Below, piece by piece: positions 37,131 through 49,000 of a stretch of 64,000 nucleotides of DNA (the first letter of the stretch is position 1; every line of letters begins with the position of its first letter). Source of the DNA: Gnetum montanum (lineage: Eukaryota > Streptophyta > Gnetopsida > Gnetales > Gnetaceae). Location of the stretch: positions 36,743 through 100,742 of the forward strand of contig MNCI01027020.1 of assembly GCA_015680685.1 (NCBI GenBank). The letters are read 5' to 3'. The translations under genes and the position numbers were made by a program. The notes below the pieces were generated by a model, which was not told the DNA's origin, searched no databases, and worked only from the letters and a program-made list of their open reading frames with translations.

Positions 37131-37505
37131 AAATATTTAGTTATGGGGGGTATCCTCCATTCTAATAACACAGAATTAATAAATGTTTTTCCATTTCTTT
37201 AATTTTTCAACTTTTTGTTTTCCATTTTCTCACTTTTTAATTTATTTCTTTATATTTTTGTATTTTTATCATTTTATGAGTAATCTCATCTATGAATAAA
37301 GAACTCATGTGACTCATTGGTTGAGGTGTTGTTCTCTACTCTCAAGTCTCACGTGACTAATTACTTAAATAGTGAGCCCATAACATCCACCCATCCATTC
37401 CATTAATAAGAGGTTCTACCCTAGGTACAATGATATTCATAATCATAAAATCTTAAAGTAACCTTTTGTTTATTATACCTAGAGCAAAGAACGATGGACT
37501 AAGTA

Positions 37506-37599
37506 GGAATGTCTAGGGTGTGACATCAAGGGGACTTATGGATTCTCTTTGNGGGAATGTCTAGGGTGTGACATCAAGGGGACTTATGGATTCTCTTTG
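37506..37599. repeat. 46-bp direct duplication around a single N
   Basis: 37506-37551 and 37554-37599 are identical, separated by an N and one G. This is the pattern left when two overlapping contigs are joined without merging the overlap. Confidence 0.8.
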
Positions 37600-39309
37600 A
37601 TGACATCTGTAGGAGTTATCATGTAGCCTGGGTGTACTAAGATCCTTGTAGATCTAATGAAAAATGGAAGTAAGAGTAATCAAGGCATTCACTCAAGAAT
37701 ACCAATGCTATTCTAGGGGATCCCACTAGAAAGACATGCATCCATACCTGAAGGTAGGCAGCATCTCTAGATTAAGCATTCAAAAAAAAACAAAAAAAAA
37801 GAGAGAAAAGAGAAGAATAGTGCCACAAAGAAAAATCACTCCTCCCTTGTACAAAACACCAAGTGATCATAGGCCTTGCCATCATGATGCTCTTATTGTT
37901 GTCTATCATTGGGATGAAATAATGTGATGTCACTAATTAGAGGAATGGACCTAGTCCTACTTTTTGAGCAACAAGTTAATGACATATTTAATCATTCCTT
38001 ACAACTGAGGATTCATTGTGTCCTAGGCTAGTTATGTCATGTCGCAATTTCTACAATCCCTTCTACAATTCACTTCATCTTTCTATTCATGAATTTGTGA
38101 CTCGTGTCATGTGTAGCATTGAATTTCTACCTCATCATGGTGGTATCTACATGTGTGTGTTTTTTTGCATCGGTGTAGATTACATTTAACCCTTCTAGTG
38201 CCTATGGACATTTTAAGGTATGGTTATGCAAGGGCACTATAGGTTGGAACCTGCTTTGGGGAGGATCGACTTGCATGACATTTGTGATTTGAACTTGTCA
38301 CACATTACCCTCACATCATTTTACACCCTCCGAGTATTGCATTACCAACATTCTTCTTTCCCTTATCATCCTTCCGATTCAAACGGTCCTATGTACAAAC
38401 ACATGTCCTTTTTCCTCATACTCTTCATAACTTCCATTGCTAGATTTTACATCATTATCCTTTTTGTTCTTTCAAACCTGATCAATATTACCTTGGACCC
38501 TTTACATCAACTTTAGGTCCTTCATTTTTGAGTTAGGAATTTCAAAAATTTATCAATTTCTCTAAGTACCCTACTGTAAATAGGCCATGATATTGCGTAG
38601 GTGACATCATGTCTTACACGATATCATGGCCATGCTATCGCATTCCACAAAAACTATAAATATGGCCCCCCCCCATGAACATCAACATCATTTGCAATTG
38701 TTCACATAGGGGAGTTTTTCAAATTTTCTTCTATGACTTGCAACTTGCATATCTCTTGTTCCAACAACCATAACTCACTCACTAGTGGTCTGATTTTCAT
38801 TCCACTTGAACCTATCTAAACCCGGAGTGTTTAGCTTTGTGATGGGGAAGGCATACACTCTGAATTGTGCACAAATTTTTTAAACTTCATCATCATCCAA
38901 AGGATACTATCAAGGGTAATTAATTATACAAAAATGATAAACATGTACCAAAAACAACTTCATCTCTTCACGTATACTAGGAAATTAAAATTGTGAAGCC
39001 ACCTAATCAAAGTGGGCCAAATATTAAAACCTTTTGGGGATATTTTCACAAAAATTACTAACTTTAAATCACATGTAATAAGAGAAAAATTCATTAAGTA
39101 ATGAAGTAAGGTATAAATTAACTTTGGTAAGCAACCTTACTAATGATTGAACCCATGTGATTGCAAATGGCCCCAAAGTGTGGACAATAAGAAGGACCCT
39201 CTCAAGGTCTGTCCGAGAGACCTAGGAGAGGTAGAGGATAAGCATCTCCTAAACAACATGCAGAGTAGGAGGCGTAATCATTTAGCATCCATCAAGAGAC
39301 TCCCGCTAC

Positions 39310-41341
39310 TGTACCGCCTGAAATCGTCGATCACCAGCTGGAAGGAAACAGAGACTGTGGGACTGCAGGACGCGCACAAAAGACCCTGCCTTAGCTTGAG
39401 GGCAAGTTGGAATGCACGCAGGCAGAGTACCTTGGGTGGTCCACATGTGGATCAGACAAGGATTTACCCGCACGTATGCCGAAGTGCTATACGCTGGGTT
39501 ATACGTAAACAACCTAAACGGGCGTAAACGAGAGTGTAGATGGCGTAGCAGATATGAACAGGGTGTAAACGTAAACGAGCGTAAATAGAAAACATGCAAG
39601 AAATTAACGTAAACTGTAAAAAATGGTATTAAAGAGTCAGAATACACTGCACCGGTCTAACACAGTTGTGATGAACACAAGGCGAACAAAAAGCCCCAGT
39701 GGATGCAGGGATGACTCGGAGGGTTTGCACGGTAGGCGGAGCGTAGAGATTGTGCACGACGTACAAGGATTTCCAACGTAAGAGGGTTTTAGCTCTGGTA
39801 CGTAGCATAAATGTCTCTGGTCTGCTCTGGGATTTTGCCAACTGTCCGGGTGAAGTGGAAAAGTGGGGTTTTTATACCAGTTGTTACGCTAGACTCGGGT
39901 TACACTAGACTTGGGTTAGGAGACACGTGGCGCATTGACCGGGTGCAAACAATTTACAAATATACAACATATTACATCTACCAGGTGTATACGCGGGGCG
40001 TATACGCTACATCAGGCAGGCGTACATGTTGGTTGTATACGCTGGACGTGTTGGGCATGTGTAAACTTGGGTGGAGATGCTATGGACACTGGGCATACAC
40101 GCTGAGCGTACAAGCCGACAATGACTCGGCGTATACATCGGGCGTGGACGCTGATGGTTGCCGACTTGCTTCAATTCTTGCTCTTTGGTGCTGTCTTCAT
40201 TCTGTCATTGAGACTCCACTGTCGGGCATGTACATCTGTGGTACCGAGCGTACAGGTGGGGCATGTACATCAGGCATGTGAGCCGGATGTCCACGCTGGG
40301 CGTATACGCTGGGGATGTCGGGCATATACGCTGTTGATGCTAGGCGTATACGCTGGGCGCATATGCTATTGATGCTGGGCGTATATGCCAGGTGTATACG
40401 CTATTGATGCTAGGAGTATACGCCAGGCGTATACGCTGGTACTGCACACTGACTGAAAATTAAGCCTCTCGATTCCCAAAGTTGCAATGTGCGACACCAA
40501 ATGTAGCCGTGGCCTTTCGTAGGTCCCAGGGACCTGCTTCTTGCTGGGGAAGTACCAAGCTCAAAATTTTATGATGTTTCATTGGTCCCTCTTTGTTGAT
40601 GCTTGGAGGGATCGACCTGAGAGGCGTTGACAAAGAAGTGCAAAACACCACAAGCAACTTGATATAGACTTTGTTCTTTGCTACTTGGCTAGACGTCATT
40701 GCACCATGTTCAGTAGTACATGGGGTCAAAAAAGGAAAATTCGTAGTTGATAGGAGGAAAGAGATTGTGGGGAGTGGCGACTCCCCAAGAAATTATGCGG
40801 GGAGATGGGGTGCTCGGGTGTGCAGCATGCTGGTCCTTGTCAATAACCATTGTTTAGTAGACTCGGAATTCAGACGTGCGATGGGCATTCTTTGGTGGAA
40901 CGAGGCTCTTGGTTAGTATTCAAGAGGACTTGTTGGCCAGACCAAATTCACGGGGAGATGTGTTACATGCTTTGGAGGAACAGGGCCCGTGTTTAATGTT
41001 CAAGGGGACCTGTTGGCAGAGAGCCAGAGCCATGCAACTATATGCTTCTTGACCGTTTTGGACATGAGTACTTGGTTTTGAGACCACTGCCTTCCCGCCT
41101 GGCGCTTATATGAGAAGTTCTAGGAGTCTTGCTCCTTTTTTATGGAAACATAAACTTTGCATTAATTTTGTATTCATGTTCGACAATATATGACAGCATG
41201 TTCAAAGTTTTGGGCATACTGGATGTATCATAGGTATGATTAAATAAAATTTGTTTATGAATGGAGAGGGAATAAGTTGGTGAATGGGGATATACTAGTG
41301 AATGGTTTGATTTAGTCTCATCATGTGTGCTGTGAACATTA
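39310..41341 (-). mobile_element. 3' LTR of Tat copy C
   Basis: About 2.03 kb; the plus-strand left end TGTACC is shared with LTRs at 55820 and 57577. The right end was placed by alignment with copies A and D, beside the minus-strand tract CAGATGGGA, and is uncertain by tens of bases. The minus-strand TATA box (TATAAAAACC) lies at 39876-39869. GCTAC at 39305-39309 would be the left target duplication, but the partner is lost because the other LTR is truncated. Confidence 0.75.
39960..40445. repeat. GCGTATACGC palindrome array in U3 of copy C 3' LTR
   Basis: Around ten exact or near-exact copies of the palindrome (A)GCGTATACGC(T), often as GGGCGTATACGCT, at 15-60 base spacing, just upstream (minus orientation) of the TATA box at 39876. 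Counterparts lie at 56470-56935 and 58260-58640 in the other two LTRs of this subfamily. Open frames through it (39811-40372) are repeat by-products. Confidence 0.85.
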
Positions 41342-41963
41342 TCCCATCTGGCTGCTTGTGATGAAATGCATTCTTGTGCGAAAACCTCTGTGTGTCATCC
41401 TGCAAACATAACTCCAAGGAGACAAGAAAACCATGAGTGAATGATCGAGCTTAGACTTACACGGTGGCCGACTGTATGTCAGTAGTAGCAGCATTGGTAG
41501 GATCCTCTGATGACAAGTGAAGCAGTGATGAAGCTTAGATGTGGTGGTAGATTGATGAACCAGAGATGAACTTGCTAGTTTATAGTCTTGGCTGACTATC
41601 ATGGGCTACTTTTATGTCATAACCTGTTGGACATTTCCTGTTTAGCGTCGTGGCGGATGTTACATTGCCAGTTTTTAGACTTAGCAGACTATGAGGAGGC
41701 AAGCTAGTTTATAGTCTTAGCAGACTTCGATGGTTGTGATGGTGGCAATGTATTGTCATGCTAGATGGGTGTTAGTTTATCATTGTTGCAGACACTGTGG
41801 GGTATCCGTTTATTTTCATGATGCTAGGATAGTTGTGGTGTCAGTTTTGAGTCGTAACCTAGGACTGTTCTGTGGTATTAGTTTATAGTCGTGATCCTAG
41901 GACGAGCTGTGGTATCAATTTATAGTCGTGATTCCAGGACTTGCACGTACCTGAGCTCATACT
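41342..41963 (-). repeat. 3' UTR of copy C with degenerate tandem motif
   Basis: Between about 41575 and 41945 the reverse complement of the Tat motif appears every 30-45 bases as (A/T)GTTTATAGTC(G/T)T, with neighbours such as GGCAGACT or CCTAGGAC. The part next to the LTR (41342-41570) is homologous to 59530-59780 in copy D, has no ORF of note, and lies beside the putative polypurine tract. Confidence 0.7.
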
Positions 41964-44900
41964 TCAAATGTAAAATGGTTTCAGGTACAAGTGATTGGTC
42001 GGATTGGCGAGCTCGTTTCCTTCCATGTTAGCTAGTTTGAATGCTCCATTGTCGAATGCTTTAATGACCAAGTAAGGGCCTTCCCAATTGGCCGAGAATT
42101 TGTCTAGGTGTTCCTGAACGGCTTTAAGCACAAGGTCACCCTCTTTGATAGGGTGCTTATTGATGTTATGCTGATGTCGTTGCTGTTGTTATTTTTGGTA
42201 CCATTCGATCTGATCGAGGGTGCGCACACGTTCTTCCTCCACCGAGTTAAGATGAACGATTCGTAGATCATTGTTTTGCCCGTTGTCGAGGAGCCCAGAA
42301 AGTGTGATCCTTAAAGATGGTACCTGCAGTTCCAAAGGTAAAATAGCTTCTGAACCGTAAACAAGACTGTATGGTGTCTGACTTGTCGAAGTTCGGTGCG
42401 TAGTACGGTATGCCCACAGTGCGTACACCAATTGTTCATGCCATTTTCTTTTGCTCTGGGTAAGCATTTTCTTAAGTATTGTAATAATTATCTTGTTTGT
42501 TGTTTCTTCTTGTCCATTGCTCTGAGGATAGTAAGGGGATGAGAACGAGTGTTTGATCCCTAAATTTTCGCAAAAGGTTTTGGTTTCGATGCTGCTAAAT
42601 TGTGGCCCGTTGTCGGTGATGATTGTCATGGGAATGCCGAAGCGGGTTACAATGTTTTCAAGAATGAAATTGCACACATGCTTGGATGTAGTTTTTCGAA
42701 GGGGAGCAGCTTCTACCCACTTCGTGAAGTATTCTGTGGCAGTTATAATGAAACTATCGCACGTAGAAGATGAGGGGGTTATTTGACCAATGAGGTCCAA
42801 CCCCCACTTTTGAAAGGGCCATTGATTTGTGTTGTATGAAACTCATTCGGTGGGACATGTATCAGATTGCTATGTTTTTGATAAGTACTACATGTTTTGA
42901 CTTTGGTGAGAAAGTCATATTCCATGTGTGGCCAATAATAGCCTAAGTGTCTAATTTTTGTGGTCATGGCTTTCGGTGCTATATGTCCTTCGCATAGTCC
43001 TTCATGTACCTGCAACAATAGTGTGGGCATCGGTACTACTAACGCATCTTAGCAATATGCCTTCATAGGATCGTCGGCATAGTGTGTCCCCTACCAGGGT
43101 ATACTGCTTAGAACATTTCCACACTGCGTCTCTCTGTGCATTTGTTAGATGTCGTGGTGTTTCGCCACGTAGAAGGTATTCATTGATGTCATCGTACCAT
43201 TCTACTGCATGTGTTGAACTAACAGATGCAATTGGCAACGTGTCAAGGGTGTCAGTGATTAGTTTAGCACAACTAGTTATGGAGCTTGGCAACGTGTGGA
43301 ACATGTTTGGAGATATGTTTAGTGCTAATGTGGCTAACGTATCTGCGATGGTGTTATCATTTCTGGAGACGTGTTGCACATCAATGTTTTCGAATCGCCT
43401 CATTAGGTGTTTTGCCAAGTCACAGTATGGTTGTAAATGTTGGGCTTTGCATGTATAGACATCCGTGACTTGGTTTACGACCAGTTGCGAGTCCCCTCTT
43501 ACTACAAGCCATGTGATGTTTAAAGCCAGAGCTGCCACGAGTCCTCTAAGGAGACCTTCATACTCTGCTATGTTTTTGGTACAAGGAAAGTCGAAACGAT
43601 AGGCAAAGAGTCGGATCTCCCCGAAGGGATGGGTGATGACAGCGGCTGCACTTCCTCCTCGAGAGGTAGACGCCCCGTCAAAGTTCAAAATAGCATCGTA
43701 GTCATTGGGCACTATGTCTATGGTGCTTATATTCTCATCTGGGAATTCTGGGTCTATAGTCACTTGGTTGCGCATTGGTGATGTTGCCATTTTATTTACT
43801 ATAGCTTGACCCTTAACTGATGATTGCGCTACGTAGTACAGGTCAAACTTGACTATCATGGCCTTCCACCGGGCTATTTGACTTGTTTCATAAATATTCC
43901 CTGTTATGGCTCTGAGTACATTATCCTTGCAAATTATGCAAACCTGGTTACAGAAGAGGTAATGTTGCCATTTTCTTAAAGAAAAGACCAAAGCTAAACA
44001 TGACTTCTCCACGTCGTTGTACTTTTTCTCGTGGGCAACTAATGTGTGGCTCAAGTAATACGCAGGGACTTCAATTCCGTCATCGCATTTTCTGGCAAAG
44101 CATTGATGCGATGGACGAATCCGAAGTAGCAAGGTAGATGTAGAATGATTTATCATTTTGAGGTGGATACACCGTGGGTAGCCGGGCAAGTGCCGTTTTA
44201 ATGTCAGCGAATGGCTGTTGACACTGCGGAGTCCATTCAAAATGTACATTCTTGTGTAGCAGGTGGTTCATGGGTTTTAGTTTATCTGTTAGTTTTTCTA
44301 TGAAGCGCCTGATGAACTGTGATCTACCTTGTAGACCTCGAAGTTCAGTAAGGTTGCCTAGAGGTTTCAGGTTTGTTATGGCTTTGACCTTATCGGGGTC
44401 TACTCGTATCCCTTCTTCTGATGCTATAAATCCAAGCATTTTGCCTGTTTTGACGCCGAAGACACACTTTTTCGGGTTAAGCCTCAGTTCATACTTCAAA
44501 CAACATTTTAATACTAAATCAAGATCTTGTACATGTTGTTCCTCCGTTTTTAACTTAACCACAATGTCATCCACGTAATCATTGTGTGAGTGTAGTATGT
44601 AATCGCTAAAGATAAATGTCATCACTCTTTGATACGTGGCCCCAGCGTTCTTGAGACCAAAGGGCATCATTGTGTAACAAAAGGTTCCCCATGATGTCAT
44701 AAAGGTTGTCTGAAGCTGATGTTCTAGGTTGATACGTATTTGATTGTATCCCGAGAAGCCATCCATGAAGGATAATAGCGCGTGCCCAGTAGTTGAGTCA
44801 ATAAGCTGATTGATGTTGGGTAGAGGAAAATCATCTTGTATGGTCGCAACATTCAAATCCCGGAAGTCAATGCACAAACGAATGCTCCCGTTCTTTTTTG

Positions 44901-45449
44901 GAACAATGACCATGTTGGACACCCACTCAGCGTAATCAACAGCCCGAATGAAACCAGCTTGATAAAGCTTGGTGATCTCATTGTGAACTGCTAATGCTAC
45001 CTCGGGCTTAACCTTTCGTGCTTTTTGTTTTACTGGTCTCAACTTTGGATCGAGGATGATGTTGTGTTGGATAATTCGAGGATCTAGCCTGGGCATGTCT
45101 ATATAGGACCAAGCGAATGCTTTCATATGTTCCCTAAGCATGTTCTCAATGTTTTTGGCTAATGACGGTTGTAATAAGGTGCTTAACTTTAAAGTTTTAG
45201 TTTCTCCATCGGGCATGACGATGGGAGTTTCAGACAACGGGTCTTTAGTGATATTCTCGGCCTCTATGTCAAGGAATTTTGTCATACCTTTGTAATCGTC
45301 TGTTATTTGTTGTGTTGAGGCTATGACTACGTTGTCCGTTGGTGAACTCAAGTTGATGATATTTATGTTAATGTCTCTTGTAATTTTGCCATATGGTCCG
45401 TCAATGATTAATGGTGCGGTTACATGCTGGCAGTCCATTGAGCTTGCTC
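41964..45449 (-). pseudogene. Tat copy C pol: RT, RNase H, archaeal-type RNase H, integrase
   Basis: Minus strand from the acceptor at 45449 to a TGA at 41966-41964. In order: linker (CQHVTAPLIIDGPYGKITRD), RT with SIRLCIDFRDLN (about 44890), FMDGFSGYNQI (about 44765) and YVDDI (about 44575); gypsy RNase H (about 44220-43880); archaeal-type RNase H (about 43690-43330) with NFDGAS, AEYEGLL, GDSQLV and NTIADTLATLA; zinc finger (about 43010-42870, second Cys of one pair replaced by Tyr); integrase core 42800-42500 with ITDNGPQFSS and GQEE; C-terminus without chromodomain. Against copy D, a one-base T insertion near 44090 and small deletions near 43015 and 42825 shift the frame. In-frame stops are rare. 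It was the most recently intact pol here together with D. Confidence 0.92.
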
Positions 45450-45451
45450 CT
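45450..45451 (-). promoter_or_regulatory. Putative sense-strand splice acceptor before RT, copy C
   Basis: The minus strand reads CTCTCTGTTTATTGGCAG, ending at the AG 45451-45450, followed by the first coding sequence conserved among copies. The equivalent sites are 63707-63706 (copy D) and 14707-14708 (copy B). A matching donor after protease was not found. Confidence 0.55.
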
Positions 45452-45789
45452 GCCAATAAACAGAGAGCTGAATGAGCAAAGGGGTATCGTTCTGTGCCTT
45501 TCAGTGCTTTTAAACTATGTGTACATGTATAATGGTGGATTATCATCACACCAGAACGCATGGCATTTTAACGCCTTACCGGGCATTAGGTGGCAGTTTA
45601 ACACCTTACCGGGTGAAAACATCCAGAATGGGGTCCACGGGGAACCAGGATGTGGTAATTTCTATTTTTTTCTATTTTCCCTAGGCAAATTTTAGTGAAA
45701 AATGAGCAGAAAAGGCACAAAATGCCAAAAAGGGAGCAACGGCGGCGTAAGTGGCAGCATCAGCATCAGCGTCAACGTCAGTGGAGTGC
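45452..45789. other. Spacer between pol segment and antisense-gene promoter, copy C
   Basis: Two copies of the Tat motif in the form CAGTTTAACACCTTACCGGG lie at about 45567-45622. The rest is plain spacer leading to the TATA box. The homologous part of copy D (63720-64000) expands this motif into a 31-bp tandem array. Confidence 0.6.
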
Positions 45790-45797
45790 TATATAAA
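45790..45797 (+). promoter_or_regulatory. TATA box of antisense gene, copy C
   Basis: TATATAAA followed by a G-rich stretch, on the strand opposite gag-pol. Transcription would start about 30 nt downstream, leaving roughly 230 nt of leader before the ATG at 46053. The leader carries AGCGTA words like those of the LTR and element leader. Confidence 0.65.
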
Positions 45798-46052
45798 GGG
45801 GGGGTCCTATTTGCTTCTTACTTTGAAAGCGACAGAGCATAAGAGATAACGTAAATTGTTAAAGCATAAGCATAAACTACAGTGCCTTAATGTAAGCGTA
45901 AATTTCCTCAAGCGTAGACACCGAAGAATAACCCCAGCGTAGATGCGTAGCATTAAACCCCAGCATAGACGCAGAGTGTAAACTTCTAGGCGTCAGCGTA
46001 GAAACTTCTTCTCTTCAGCGTGTATGTGTATCGTCAGCGTAAACAGGCTGAG

Positions 46053-49000
46053 ATGGGCAAGGGCAAAGAAGTGGAGGGCCAGGGGAGGAAGGGTCCCGAC
46101 TTGAACTTCGCGGAGGAGATGGAAGCTATGCTGCAGGGCCTCCTCAGGCCAAGGATCCCATCCTAGCCCGTGAGATCCCACAGGTAGGCTCTCATCTTTG
46201 CCTCTGATTATTTCTATGCTTTGTCCTTTATAGCGTAGACAGTCTTGGCGTATACGCTGAGCATAAGGGTTTTTAGGGTCATGGGGTTTTGCGGCGTATA
46301 CACCGAGTGTCATTTTAAAGCATAAATTTTTGTCGGTGTAAACATTTTCCCTATACTAGCATATCAGCGTAAGCCATGGCATCATGATTTTTTTATGCGC
46401 AAAGTCTCGTCAGTGTGATTTGCTTGTTTTATCGGCGTAAATTTTATTTACTATGATAGCGTATACGCTGAGGGTTTATTCGGCGTATACGCTGTTAGTC
46501 TGTAGTTTTCTTTTAGCGTAAACTTATTTATTCCATGCTGGCATAGATTGCTTATGCTTAAATCGAGCTGCAGCGTATACGTCGAGGGTTTCGTCGGCGT
46601 ATACGCTGAGCGTATGACAGTTCATTTTCTGCGTATACGCTGAGCTAGGCAGCATATACGCTCAGTGTACAGCGTATGTGCTGATTTTGGACCGTGTTTT
46701 TGTGCTAAGTGTGAACAGCTTCACCGGCGTATACGTTGGTCTATGGGGCGTATACGCTGAATGAAAACAGTTAGTAAAATTTTTCCAGATTTTAGGTGTC
46801 GATTTATGATGTAAACTTTCACTTTTCGAGCTACTCTATCATGGTATCGTGATTGTTTGCAGGGACAGCAAGCGCTTCCTCATCGTTGTCGAACTTGTCG
46901 GGGTATTAACATGGGTTGGCCCTGTTGAAGATGGCGAGGTTCCCCCAGATCTAACCATGGATGACAATGGGGTTTGGTTCAGGGGAGGCGCATGTGGATT
47001 TCTATCCTTCCTGTTGGACAATTTCGAGGTGGCTATCTGGTCCAACTTTCACGAGGTGACTACACAGAGTGTACTTGAGGAGATGCTGCCGGGGGCTGCA
47101 GAGGGTGTCATGGTTTTCATACAGGACATTGACGAGGGGCCTCTTGTTAATGAGGATGGTACTACCCACGGGTCCCAGTCTACATGCTCATTAATGCGCG
47201 TGTGGGTACTATTGCCGCGAGGGTTAGACTACCTCAACAATACGTTGTTCATAGTTACCCGTGCACATACATTATTCCAGAACCCTCTCGGCACGGTGTA
47301 TCAAGTGGCCAGGTAGGAATGTTTAATTTTACTATTTCCTTTCGTTGTTTAGCATCTGTTTCTTGTTTTGACTCATATTTGCTTACAGGCTGAAGACCAA
47401 CCCGGATGGGACACTCATTGAAGATGAAGGATTAGCCCTTGCTCGCACTGCTCTGGAAGCATTCATGACGGGCCCCACCCTTCGTGGGACCGTATTGGAT
47501 CAAACGAAGGGTTCGATGGTCCATTTTCATAAGCAGTTATCCAAAGCGTTTGCGATGTGCAAGGCTCGTGGGTGGCTTCATGAAGACTGGACTGACAATG
47601 GGTCAGTCTTCCCTCATGACCTTGGCAGCACGTCTAGATCTAACACTGACGGTAAATGATAGCATTTCTTAGATATGTTAGTGGGTTTGTCCAATTGTTT
47701 TGATTTACGCTGATACGACAATTTTACATTGCTTTTACAGTTGATGTACCTTCTGGTGAGGATCCGGTGACCACCGGACGAACCGAGATGACTTTGTCGA
47801 TGAAGTTCGGAGGGGTGACTAAGGCCCAGAAGTGGTTGCGTAATCGTGCTCCTCCACCCCTCGCTCATTGCCTGGATAATGCCAGCCTCATGGAGCTTTT
47901 TATGATCCTGAATCCTGACGTTTCCATTAGGGAGATGATTGGGATTGTAGACTCTTTTAATGAGTCTGTCTCATACCACAGCACCCGGATTAAGGGTGTG
48001 AAGGTAGTTTTCCATCTGTCGCCCGAGTTCTTTTCGAACCTATTTGGCGTACCGGTAGATGGCTTGAATGTAGTATTAGACAGAGCTCATAAAGAGCTCC
48101 AGACGATTTGGGAGTTGGAAGATTGGCTAGGCATGGCTAAGGGTGCCAAGGGATTCTCGATGCAGGGGAAGGCAAAAGTTGTAGAAGTGAACGAACTATA
48201 TCCCCTGTTCAGAGCACAAGTATTCCCCAAAACTCTTTCCCAGGTGAGGTGCCTTGGGGTTGAGGCTGTTCGTGTCATGTGAACTATTTTGGAGATAGGC
48301 ATGCGATATAACTGGGCACAATTTTTGTTGTCGGGCATGCACAAGGAGATAGTGCGATTGCATTCGAATGTTGAGCGCAATCCCATTTCACCTTCGCATT
48401 TTTCACTGGTTATCTTCACCATTTTTTCGAGTTCTTGGTAGTTGGCGTAGACAACAAGTTTGTTCTGCGGGATTGACGTCAAATATCCCACTCGTGGATC
48501 AATCACCTATTTGAGACAGCCAAATCCCAAGATGCACCTGAAGGCATTGATGAATCTGCTTCTATTACCACAAGGGGATCATATGGCAGTTCAATCCACA
48601 CACGTGATAGTTTGGGATTGGAGCCAGATGAGGTACCCTACACTACTAGAAGGGTAGAACGGGTCATCAAGGAAACTATTGGCCAAGCTAAGTCAAAGCT
48701 AAAGAGGCTTGAGTGCCCAGCTGAGGAAGTCTCCAGTGTGAACCAACCACACGTGAAGCAGATACGATTCAAGATGCCCGGTAAGTGGACCTCACCCATT
48801 TATCGTTTTCATTTTGTTTATAACTTTTACCTTAATCGCTTATGTGTTATTGACATTTTTGGCTTGATGTTAAAACAGTGAGGAAGCAAGCTCTAGAGAC
48901 TATCGCTGAGGAGGAGGAGACCAATACGGAGAAAAACAACGAGGAGGAACATACAGAGAAGAGCTAGGGTGGAGCGACAGAGGAGTTAAAGGAGAAAACC

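Larger units (their letters stand above)
34115..39309 (+). mobile_element. Gag-only LTR element with Athila-like primer-binding site (degenerate)
   Basis: A putative non-autonomous LTR element. The 5' LTR runs to 35040 and contains a TATA box (TATAAATA at about 34335) after a block of ATATCA words. A primer-binding site and a gag-like reading frame follow. The segment at about 38400-38900 resembles the 5' LTR (ACATCAACTTTAGGTCC-like stretch, GATATCATGGCC, then TATAAATA near 38660) and is taken as the 3' LTR. No RT or integrase is seen between 37130 and 38400, which holds nothing recognisable besides small frames. LTR ends and target duplications could not be fixed. The stretch 38900-39309 shows no gene. 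Confidence 0.5.

Noticed and set aside
39811-40372. ORFs of 83-156 codons in the copy C LTR, with counterparts at 56428-56854 and 58296-58613
   Set aside because: They run through the GCGTATACGC array and differ between LTR copies; the repeat avoids stops in some frames.
42553-44578. Plus-strand ORFs opposite pol of copy C, also 60813-62834 opposite copy D
   Set aside because: Reverse-strand shadows of integrase, RNase H and RT with no recognisable products.
47614-48506. Minus-strand ORFs opposite the antisense gene of copy C
   Set aside because: Shadows of exon 4; the plus-strand translation matches copy A while these do not.
47741-48780. Assignment of exon 4 of the antisense gene to the plant mobile or plant-transposon domain families
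   Set aside because: The FSNLFGVPVDG-type stretch is suggestive, but the similarity seen by eye is too weak to name a family.
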